Part shown: piece by piece, positions 57,685-64,000 of the stretch
Layout of the letters: each line of letters begins with the position of its first letter
Position numbering within the stretch: the first letter of the stretch is position 1
Assembly: GCF_019285735.1 (NCBI RefSeq)
Contig: NZ_CP079107.1
Location: 930,001 to 994,000, forward strand
Origin: Paeniglutamicibacter sp. Y32M11
Lineage (GTDB): Bacteria; Actinomycetota; Actinomycetes; Actinomycetales; Micrococcaceae
Direction: 5' to 3'
DNA: 64,000 bases
The notes under the pieces: generated by a model
What the model was told of the DNA's origin: nothing
The model's database searches: none
What the model saw: the letters and a program-made list of their open reading frames with translations, nothing else
Program-made: the position numbers and the translations under genes

Positions 57685-58203
57685 ATTCCTCAGCTGCTCC
57701 AGGAGATGCCGTGGGTGCCCCGCTGCATCCGTGATGCCCAGCTGCACGTGGGTGATAATTCCTGCCGAAACCACGAGCGTACTGCGTACGTAGAGTCTCT
57801 CGGAATCGAATTCGAAGGTGGGAAGTCCCAAGGCCGATACCAAGGTGAATTCGGGATCCGAAAGGAGGGGATAACCCAGATGAAGACGCTCCGCGGCCTC
57901 CTGTTGGTACTCGCTGTGCTGGCTAGATAGGCCCAGAAGTGAGTATCCGATGGCGGCGAAGTCACTCGCCAAGTCGCGGAACTCGCAAGACTCTGCGGTG
58001 CATCCTTTGGCGCCGGGAACCATCGACCATTGGGGTGCTTCGGCGACATCTGGCCGTCCCGTTTTGGGGTAAATGAACAAAATGAAAGAACTGGCGGGGA
58101 ACTCTCTGGCCGTGAACCTCGTGCCGTCGGTGGAGCGGAATGCACCGTCGGGAAACGCCGTACCGATCATTTGGCGTGTTGCTAGGTCTAGATCGGAGTT
58201 CAT
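57568..58203 (-). CDS. Peroxiredoxin (AhpC/TSA, BCP-like) with His-rich C-terminal tail
   Basis: A 211-residue thioredoxin-fold peroxidase. GAKGCTAESCEFRDL has the peroxidatic Cys68 and a second Cys73, spaced as in bacterioferritin-comigratory (PrxQ) proteins, but the family's usual PGxxTPGCT reads PGAKGCT. The fold appears to end at HLLEQLRNLL. The remaining ~38 residues (SEHHNDSDDAQSKHHGGHGS and on) are read antisense to the DUF202 third helix and are rich in His. Either a stop was lost or the tail is a functional metal-binding addition. The start ATG 58203 has no strong ribosome site. Divergent from the SbnA-like operon. Confidence 0.85.
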   Translation of the reverse strand: MNSDLDLATRQMIGTAFPDGAFRSTDGTRFTAREFPASSFILFIYPKTGRPDVAEAPQWSMVPGAKGCTAESCEFRDLASDFAAIGYSLLGLSSQHSEYQQEAAERLHLGYPLLSDPEFTLVSALGLPTFEFDSERLYVRSTLVVSAGIITHVQLGITDAAGHPRHLLEQLRNLLVSEHHNDSDDAQSKHHGGHGSHRHRVGVNTFIAHAR

Positions 58204-58545
58204 GGGATCAGTATCCCATTCTCCGGTCTTCTGATTCCGTCGAGGCTATCCGTGTCTGTCGGCCTGGTTGGCGGGCTCATCCAGAAGACGCAAGTACACG
58301 TTGCTCGGTGGCGGAAGGCGCTAGGGACTTTTGCGGCTTTTGTCAGGTAAATCAAAGGTTGACCAGTAAAAGTAACTGTGACACGGACTCTTGCGTCAGC
58401 GGTGTTGCCGACGCGCCGGGGCATTTGTGCTCAGCGACGGTTCGACTTCACATAGACTGACGCCAGAGCCAGCCGAGTATTTTCTGCACCAGTAGATGTA
58501 CCGTGCGACCACAGAATTTCCAGTCCACAAGATTGAGGAATGTCC
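58204..58545. other. 342-bp divergent intergenic region
   Basis: This is the region between the peroxiredoxin and the SbnA-like operon. I looked for a DtxR/IdeR-type iron box (TTAGGTTAGGCTAACCTAA-like) and found none convincing. A TTGACC near 58358 has no good -10 partner. No gene was seen. Confidence 0.5.
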
Positions 58546-59535
58546 ATGAGTTTTGGTACGTTGAGCCCGTTTGTGTCGCCCACAGTCCAGCTGACCCAAC
58601 TGTTTGATGCACCCGATATTGAGGTGTTCGCCAAGTTAGATTCCCTCCAACTCTCGGGCAGCACCAAGGAACGAACGGCCGCCAGCCTCATTGACGGACT
58701 CCTGGACTCGGGACGTCTGGCCGAAGGCGGAATGATCGTGGAGTCCACGTCGGGAAATCTTGGAATGGCTTTGGCACGACAGTGCGTCGTTCGGGGCATC
58801 AAATTTGTTGCCGTGGTTGACCAGAATGCCAACGCCTCGGCACTTGAAATCATGCGTGCCTTTGGCGCCGCCATCGATGTGGTCCCCACCCCGCCGGACG
58901 GAAACAAGTTGTCGGCCAGGAGGAAGCGGGTTGAGCAACTACTGGCCGAACACCCCGGCGCTGTCACGACGAACCAATACGGTTCCTTGGATAACCCCGC
59001 GGCACATTTCTCCTCGACGATGCCGGAGATCATTGAGGCGATGGACGGACGGCTGGACATGCTTTTTGTCGCCACCAGTACCACCGGGACACTGCTGGGA
59101 TGCCAAAACTACATCAGGCACCATCAGCTGAAAACGAAGATCGTTGCGGTAGATTCACTCGGCTCGGTGTTATTCGGCGGCGAGTCAGGAACCAGGTCTT
59201 TGCCGGGACTCGGTGCGGGAATCGTCCCGGAGCTGGCGCTGGCGGCAGAGCCCGACATCGTCTGGCGCATCGAGGAGCTTGAGATGGTTGCGGGGTGCAA
59301 ACTACTTGCGCAACGAGAGGGGATCCTTGCAGGGGCCTCCACCGGGGCAATCGTCGCGGCCATGAGCCGCCAACTGCCGTCCATACCCGCCGGATCTAGA
59401 ATCGCATTCCTCGTCCACGACTCCGGGGTTCCCTACCTGCATACGGTATACAACGACACGTGGGTGCAGGAAAACCTCGCCGGAAAAACCACGGTTAAGG
59501 CGGGCTTCGGAACCACAAGCGCAGGGGTGTTGTGA
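58546..59535 (+). CDS. SbnA-like PLP synthase (cysteine synthase family)
   Basis: A 329-residue fold-type II PLP enzyme. PLP Lys41 lies in SGSTKERTAASL, the phosphate/substrate loop is ESTSGNLGMALA (66-77), and GASTGAIVAA closes the cofactor site. The start GTLSPFVSPTVQL and the ESTSGN loop are closer to SbnA, which joins O-phosphoserine and glutamate to N-(2-amino-2-carboxyethyl)-glutamate, than to CysK. ATG 58546 has GAGGA 6 bases upstream. The stop overlaps the next start (GTGA). It is the first gene of a three-gene operon. Other beta-replacement chemistry on serine derivatives is possible. Confidence 0.85.
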   Translation: MSFGTLSPFVSPTVQLTQLFDAPDIEVFAKLDSLQLSGSTKERTAASLIDGLLDSGRLAEGGMIVESTSGNLGMALARQCVVRGIKFVAVVDQNANASALEIMRAFGAAIDVVPTPPDGNKLSARRKRVEQLLAEHPGAVTTNQYGSLDNPAAHFSSTMPEIIEAMDGRLDMLFVATSTTGTLLGCQNYIRHHQLKTKIVAVDSLGSVLFGGESGTRSLPGLGAGIVPELALAAEPDIVWRIEELEMVAGCKLLAQREGILAGASTGAIVAAMSRQLPSIPAGSRIAFLVHDSGVPYLHTVYNDTWVQENLAGKTTVKAGFGTTSAGVL

Positions 59536-61151
59536 CTCGGATTGCCATGATCGGCGGCGGACCCAAGACGCTGTTCGCCCTGCTCGAACTCCATGATGTG
59601 CTGTCCCCGGAACGGGCCGGAACACTGCACGTTGACGTGTACGATCCGCATCCGCCCGGTGCCGGACGAGTTTGGCAAAGTGGACAGCCCGAGGTCCTGC
59701 GGCTCAATGTCGCCTCACGGATCGTCGACGCCAGCTCAAGGCTGAACGATCAGAATTTCGGTACATGGGCAGCATGCAACGCCCCGCAGTACATGAACGA
59801 CACATATCCGCCGCGTGCAGTGGTGGGCCGATACCTGAGCGAACAATTCCGCACTCTCTCGGAACAGGGGAACATGGAGTTAAATCACGTCCCCCTCGTG
59901 GTGCTTGCCGTGGTCCGGGATGTAGCGGGCTGGCAGGTGCACACCGCGGAAGGCGCGGAGTTCTACGATGAAGTGGTACTGGCCACGGGTCACGGTTTGT
60001 CCGACGAGCCGAGCGCGGAGGAGATTCCCACGGCTCAAAATGCAACGCCGCTCATCGGCGACTACGGATCGCTCACCGAGGCGCGGATTCCGCCAGGCGG
60101 TCGCGTTCGCCTCCGGGGTGCAGCCCTGACCGCTTATGACGTTGCCCTGCTACTTACCGAAGGCCGTGGTGGTCGCTGGGAAACGGACACCACGGATGGA
60201 ACCGGCTCCCTGCGCTATCTAGCCAGTGGGCGAGAGCCGTCCAGAATCATCATGACCTCGCGCACGGGGTTGCCCATGGATCCTAAACCCGAGTCGATTC
60301 CTCCGGAAATCGTTGAACTCATCCGGTCGCGTGCTCAACAACTTCGCCGATGGGGGAGTGATCTGGCTACTGCCACCGAGACCACTACCCACAAGATGGA
60401 CGGGTTGTGGCGGATCCTGCTTGACGCAGCCGCGGACTGCGCCGCAATGGCTGGGCTGAGGACCTCAAAACTTCAGCTGTGGCGCACCGCGCTGACCGGT
60501 CGATCGGCGGAGATGAGGACCGGTGACGGCTTGGACGGGTTCTGGCGGCGTAGTCTCGCGGTCAATGGGGGAGCAGCGGAGCCCACCACACGTTGGGTGT
60601 GGGCTCGAGTGTGGTCGGGACTCTACGCTCATCTCGTTGTGGCCGTCGACAGGGTTCGGTGGGAGCCGCGGCAGCGCAAACTCTTTGATCGGATCGCACG
60701 GAATTTCGAGCGGATGGCCTTCGGGCCCCCGGAGCGCACGGTGCAGCGGCTGGTGGCACTCTTTGAGGCTGGACTGTTGGCACAGGAGAGAACCGCGGTG
60801 GACGTAGATCATCACGCAGAAATAGTTGTTGATGCTCTGACTCCGACGCCAGGGATTCTGCCGAAGCCCGGCGATGCGGCGAAAGCATCACTGTATGCAG
60901 ACCTGCTCGAGGCGGGAGAAATTTCGGTCCGCAGCGGAGAACGCGGACTGCTGACCGACCTCGACGGGACCTGTTTAGATACTCGGGGGCAGCGTAACGA
61001 ATCCTTGACCGCTCTTGGCCGGCCCACCGAAGGACCCACCCTGGGCCACGACACCCTGAACAGATCCTTACATGAGGAGCCCCGACGTTGGGCCCGAAGA
61101 ATTGCCAGCCAGCTACCGCTGCCCGCCACCTCACTAAGCGAGTGCCAATGA
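59532..61151 (+). CDS. FAD/NAD(P)-binding protein (NAD_binding_9-like)
   Basis: A 539-residue protein with the N-terminal dinucleotide motif RIAMIGGGPKTLFALLEL and the VYDPHPPGAGRVW, LRLNVAS continuation typical of the FAD/NAD(P)-binding group of PF13454. A second glycine-rich strand, RVRLRGAALTAYDVALLL, lies near residue 190. The C-terminal ~200 residues are Arg/Trp-rich and unfamiliar. The GTG start overlaps the synthase stop, and the stop overlaps the decarboxylase start (ATGA). Position suggests it oxidises or reduces the synthase product, taking the place that SbnB has in staphyloferrin B assembly; this is inference. Confidence 0.8.
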   Translation: MTRIAMIGGGPKTLFALLELHDVLSPERAGTLHVDVYDPHPPGAGRVWQSGQPEVLRLNVASRIVDASSRLNDQNFGTWAACNAPQYMNDTYPPRAVVGRYLSEQFRTLSEQGNMELNHVPLVVLAVVRDVAGWQVHTAEGAEFYDEVVLATGHGLSDEPSAEEIPTAQNATPLIGDYGSLTEARIPPGGRVRLRGAALTAYDVALLLTEGRGGRWETDTTDGTGSLRYLASGREPSRIIMTSRTGLPMDPKPESIPPEIVELIRSRAQQLRRWGSDLATATETTTHKMDGLWRILLDAAADCAAMAGLRTSKLQLWRTALTGRSAEMRTGDGLDGFWRRSLAVNGGAAEPTTRWVWARVWSGLYAHLVVAVDRVRWEPRQRKLFDRIARNFERMAFGPPERTVQRLVALFEAGLLAQERTAVDVDHHAEIVVDALTPTPGILPKPGDAAKASLYADLLEAGEISVRSGERGLLTDLDGTCLDTRGQRNESLTALGRPTEGPTLGHDTLNRSLHEEPRRWARRIASQLPLPATSLSECQ

Positions 61152-62551
61152 AAACGATGATGCAGGGGATAGCGCCCCTTACCGCCCGGCTCGAACCGTG
61201 GATGGAGTCGGTGATGGCCGATACGCAGCTCTGCGCGGAACTGCTTGAGCGCCACGGATCACCCCTCAATTTGCACAACTTTTCCGCCATGGACCGCAAC
61301 GTTGCGGAGTTACGCGCAGCGGCGGCGAATCACGACATTACGTTCCAGATCTATCTGGCCCGGAAGGCGAACAAGACGCTCGGTGCAGTAGAACAGGCGG
61401 CGGCCAGTGACTGTGGGATCGATGTGGCGAGCCTCAACGAGCTACGCCAAGTCTTGGACGCGGGCGTGCCGGGCGAGAAAATCGTTCTCACCGCGGCCGT
61501 GAAATCAACGGCGCTGCTTCGCCTGGCGGTCACCAATGACGTGGTCATCAGCCTGGATAACTACGACGAGGCTACCGAACTTCTGGGGCTAGAACCCATT
61601 GCCGGTAAACCACTGCGCGTGGCCCTGCGACTTGCGTCGGATGATCCAGGAATCCCGCCCACCCGCTTTGGCCTCAAAGCCGGGCACTGGCTCAATGATC
61701 TGAAAACGTTGGATGCTCACCAGCGCCTGAAGATCGAAGGCATCCATTTCCATCTCAATGGTTATGACCATACTCAGCGCGCAATTCTTATCGTGGAGGC
61801 ACTGAGCTTCATCGAGCGGCTGCGGATGTTGGGCCACCGGCCGAGCTTCATTGACATGGGTGGTGGCATCCCGATGTCCTACCTCGAAAGTGCGGCGCAG
61901 TGGGATCAATTCTGGTCGGATCTTTCCGCCCTTCCGGCAGGGAATGAGGAACTGACCTGGAAATCCGACCGATTGGGTGCCCACGGTCCGGTGCCAAGCG
62001 CCGCCGTATACCCATATCACCAGTCACTGGTTCGCGGGCCATGGTTGGATCGTCTATTGCGCTCTCGACCCGATGGTCAGCCGTTATCCATCGCGGATCG
62101 GTTGCGCAGCCAGAACATCGAATTGCGGTGTGAACCGGGGCGGTCTTTGCTTGATGGCTGTGGCATCACGCTCGCCAGCGTCGCCTTCAGCAAAAGCCGC
62201 AGTGACGGGGTGCCGTTGGTTGGCTTGCATATGAATCGAACCCAATGTCGTTCCACCTCGGCAGATTTCCTGCTGGACCCCATTCTGCTGCAGGCCGCCG
62301 AGCCAGCGCGGGAACGTTCACCTCTCAGCGGCTTTTTGGTGGGCGCCTATTGCATCGAGGAGGAGCTGCTGTTGCGCAGGCGATTCAATTTTCCCCACGG
62401 TGTTGCGCCGCGGGACATCGTGGTCTTTCCCAACACGGCCGGCTATTTGATGCACATCGTGGAGAGCGCGTCGCACCAGTTGCCGCTCGCCGCCAACCTT
62501 CGTTGGGATGGCCAGGACTGGGTACCCGATGCCATTGATGAGCTCGTGTGA
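61148..62551 (+). CDS. PLP-dependent decarboxylase, Y4yA/SbnH-like
   Basis: A 467-residue fold-type III (alanine racemase-barrel) decarboxylase. The PLP lysine is K73 in YLARKANKTLGAV, GIHFHLNGYD has the pyridine-stacking His, IDMGGGIP and CEPGRSLLDGCG bind phosphate, and GAYCIEEELLLRRR carries the second-subunit Cys region of the diaminopimelate/ornithine decarboxylase group. ATG 61148 was chosen because it overlaps the preceding stop (ATGA). Relatives are SbnH and, as I recall, rhizobial Y4yA. A substrate carrying a D- or L-amino carboxylate made by the two upstream enzymes is expected. Confidence 0.85.
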   Translation: MKTMMQGIAPLTARLEPWMESVMADTQLCAELLERHGSPLNLHNFSAMDRNVAELRAAAANHDITFQIYLARKANKTLGAVEQAAASDCGIDVASLNELRQVLDAGVPGEKIVLTAAVKSTALLRLAVTNDVVISLDNYDEATELLGLEPIAGKPLRVALRLASDDPGIPPTRFGLKAGHWLNDLKTLDAHQRLKIEGIHFHLNGYDHTQRAILIVEALSFIERLRMLGHRPSFIDMGGGIPMSYLESAAQWDQFWSDLSALPAGNEELTWKSDRLGAHGPVPSAAVYPYHQSLVRGPWLDRLLRSRPDGQPLSIADRLRSQNIELRCEPGRSLLDGCGITLASVAFSKSRSDGVPLVGLHMNRTQCRSTSADFLLDPILLQAAEPARERSPLSGFLVGAYCIEEELLLRRRFNFPHGVAPRDIVVFPNTAGYLMHIVESASHQLPLAANLRWDGQDWVPDAIDELV

Positions 62552-62734
62552 CATCGCGGCTGGTGCCCGCAGCAGATTCGGTTGCGCCGGAAGTGTTCTC
62601 TAGGCCTTGACTCGGAGAGTGGTCGAAGGGAGGCTCGATACAGACACTGAGCCACTTTGTGCCCTGGCACCGATATCGGCCAGCTCGTGGCGCAGCAGAT
62701 CTTCATCCGTGCACCACGATTCGAGGAGAGCACC

Positions 62735-63280
62735 ATGAATCACCCATTTAACGAGCTGCTCACGAGACAGCTCGGCAACGAATTTGCCGCTTCCCAGCAG
62801 TACATCGCCATCGCCAGTTGGTTTGATGGACAGGATCTGCCGCGGCTGGCCAAACACTTTTACCGGCAGTCGTTGGAGGAGCGGAATCACGCCATGATGA
62901 TGCTCCAATACATGCTGGACCGGGGCATTAAAGTGGAGATTCCAGGCATTGAACCGGTGCGCAACGACTTCGGATCGGCCGAGGAACCGTTGGTGCTAGC
63001 GCTGGCCCAAGAGGTTGAGGTGACTGATCAGATCAAGGCGCTGTTCGCTGCAGCCCGGGCCGAGAATGACCCGCTGGGTGAACAATTCATGCTCTGGTTC
63101 CTCAAGGAGCAGGTCGAAGAGGTCGCCTCGATGTCCACGCTGCTGAATGTCGCCCGCCGCGCCACAAACGTCTTTGACGTTGAGACGTTCCTGGCCCGCG
63201 AGCGTGTGGGTGATGGAGGCCGGTCCCGCTCTCCGGTGGAGGACTCCGGTTCGCCGGCACCAGCCGGGGGAGCGCTCTAA
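62735..63280 (+). CDS. Ferritin
   Basis: A 181-residue four-helix bundle ferritin that oxidises and stores iron in a 24-mer shell. Ferroxidase ligands: Glu in GNEFAASQQYIAIASW, Glu and His in SLEERNHAMMML, and Glu/Gln in AQEVEVTDQIKAL and KEQVEEVASM. The ~25-residue C-terminal tail is Ser/Pro/Gly-rich. GAGGAGAG ends 4 bases before ATG 62735, a strong ribosome site. The 183-base gap suggests its own promoter, separate from the upstream operon. No haem-ligand Met typical of bacterioferritin was seen. Confidence 0.93.
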   Translation: MNHPFNELLTRQLGNEFAASQQYIAIASWFDGQDLPRLAKHFYRQSLEERNHAMMMLQYMLDRGIKVEIPGIEPVRNDFGSAEEPLVLALAQEVEVTDQIKALFAAARAENDPLGEQFMLWFLKEQVEEVASMSTLLNVARRATNVFDVETFLARERVGDGGRSRSPVEDSGSPAPAGGAL

Positions 63281-63310
63281 CCCGGGAACTTCGGAAAGCG
63301 CTCAGATAGC

Positions 63311-63347
63311 GGTGGTTGTTCCGTACACGGTGTGTGGAACAACCACC
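63311..63347. terminator. Bidirectional terminator between ferritin and cupin genes
   Basis: GGTGGTTGTTCC (63311-63322) pairs exactly with GGAACAACCACC (63336-63347). The genes converge here. Confidence 0.82.
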
Positions 63348-63354
63348 GGAGAAC

Positions 63355-63678
63355 TTATGTGCGGCTGATGATATCGACGGATATTTCCACGGCAGGGACC
63401 GTCCCCTGGTTTTCTAGCCAATGCGTGGTGGTGCTGTCTTCCGGCCAACCCACACCGGGCCCATAGTGGGTGGCAACTCCATCTCGGTGATCGGTGATCG
63501 TGCCCTGCAGGATATTCACCACTCCGGGTCTGCCTTGATGGTCATGCAGTGGACCGAAGACGCTTCCGGGGGCCATGGTGATTCTGCGCATCCGAAGTTC
63601 TCTTCCGGCCATCCCCGGAATTTCCGGCCCTAAATCAACACTTGTTAAGAGCTCGACCGTGACTCTCGTGTTCACCAT
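63355..63678 (-). CDS. Cupin-domain protein
   Basis: A small single-cupin protein. The double-stranded beta-helix core has GPLHDHQGRPGVVNILQG (metal His motif 1) and WPEDSTTTHWLENQGTVPAVEI (motif 2). From ATG 63678 it is 107 residues; the frame is open for another 70 codons upstream (to 63888), and that part could be genuine, since no ribosome site supports 63678. Probably cytosolic; the substrate is unknown. It converges with the ferritin gene. Confidence 0.75.
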   Translation of the reverse strand: MVNTRVTVELLTSVDLGPEIPGMAGRELRMRRITMAPGSVFGPLHDHQGRPGVVNILQGTITDHRDGVATHYGPGVGWPEDSTTTHWLENQGTVPAVEISVDIISRT

Positions 63679-64000
63679 GATCTGTGAGCATCGTCGTTGC
63701 CTTTCCGCGCTTCGGATACTCACATGGTTGACTTCAGGTTTGGAAGAGTCAAGCACCCATGAGGCGGACCCCGGCAGAACTAGGAAACCGTTCAGAGCAG
63801 CACCGCGCCCCGGCGGAATCGGTCTATTGGCCTCAGACATCCGCGGAGACCATTGATCGTGGGGTGCTGACGAAAGTAGTGACAGCACAATCGAGGGGGC
63901 CGCATGGTTCGTTTCACTGACGGAACGCCCCTACGAATGCCCGCCCAGTAGCGGAGAATAAGCCGTTTAGCTCGACCAGAGGGCTATCAAAGCGCCAAGC

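Noticed and set aside
58204-58545. Iron-box (DtxR/IdeR) search in front of the SbnA-like operon
   Set aside because: No sequence close to the 19-bp palindromic consensus was found, so iron control cannot be claimed.
63904-63951. 15-codon frame (MVRFTDGTPLRMPAQ) with a GAGGGGG upstream
   Set aside because: Too short to support without conservation data and near the window edge.

Overview
The window looks like chromosome of a high-G+C actinobacterium, most probably Micrococcaceae (Arthrobacter, Paeniglutamicibacter or Glutamicibacter type). I infer this from codon use, frequent GTG starts, an acyl-CoA carboxylase of the actinobacterial A3/D/E type, a GatCAB amidotransferase, a NAD-dependent ligase with a diverged middle, a DUF222/HNH protein, and a gene order (PNP, phosphomutase, Lpd-like flavoprotein, AccA, Maf, AccE, AccD, BirA, PH protein) that resembles the mycobacterial Rv3278c-Rv3308 region as I remember it. 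No rRNA, tRNA, CRISPR array, intact insertion sequence or prophage was seen.

Layout. 1-2.3 kb: 3' part of mfd. 2.4-8.5 kb: universal stress protein, then a nucleoside salvage set (deoC, a PGM2-like phosphomutase, purine nucleoside phosphorylase) and a divergent Lpd-like quinone reductase without redox cysteines. 8.7-21 kb: MHS transporter, DinB protein, AccA-type biotin carboxylase, an autoregulated winged-helix/membrane-protein operon, maf overlapping an MMPL exporter with a roughly 400-residue coiled coil, its TetR regulator, and a DAACS symporter. 21-26 kb: large LuxR-type regulator and a DUF885 metallopeptidase. 26-33 kb: accE-accD, a short-chain dehydrogenase, birA, PH protein, class III adenylate cyclase and PP2C phosphatase. 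33-43 kb: ligA, inositol-phosphatase family protein, nagB, GNAT, a maltokinase-cap-like protein, gatCAB. 43-54.5 kb: secreted PKD phosphoesterase, DUF222/HNH protein, ArsR-VOC-APH operon, a decayed peptide-ABC ATPase at a rearrangement scar, a Gfo/Idh oxidoreductase, LysR, and the tdh-kbl threonine degradation pair. 54.5-64 kb is an accessory stretch: two very small genes, a flavoprotein, a DUF202 pair overlapping a peroxiredoxin on the other strand, a three-gene operon (SbnA-like synthase, FAD/NAD(P) protein, Y4yA-like PLP decarboxylase), a ferritin and a cupin.

How the parts connect. AccA, AccD and AccE should form one acyl-CoA carboxylase, biotinylated by BirA. A shared 15-bp motif, GTAGGA-N3-CTACAA, lies about 100 bp upstream of both accA and accD and suggests one common regulator. 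DeoC, the mutase and PNP form a purine nucleoside to glyceraldehyde-3-phosphate/acetaldehyde route. The most novel-looking locus is 58546-62551. It carries the enzyme types used to make 2,3-diaminopropionate-like siderophore precursors, but with no ornithine-cyclodeaminase-type partner and no siderophore synthetase in view.
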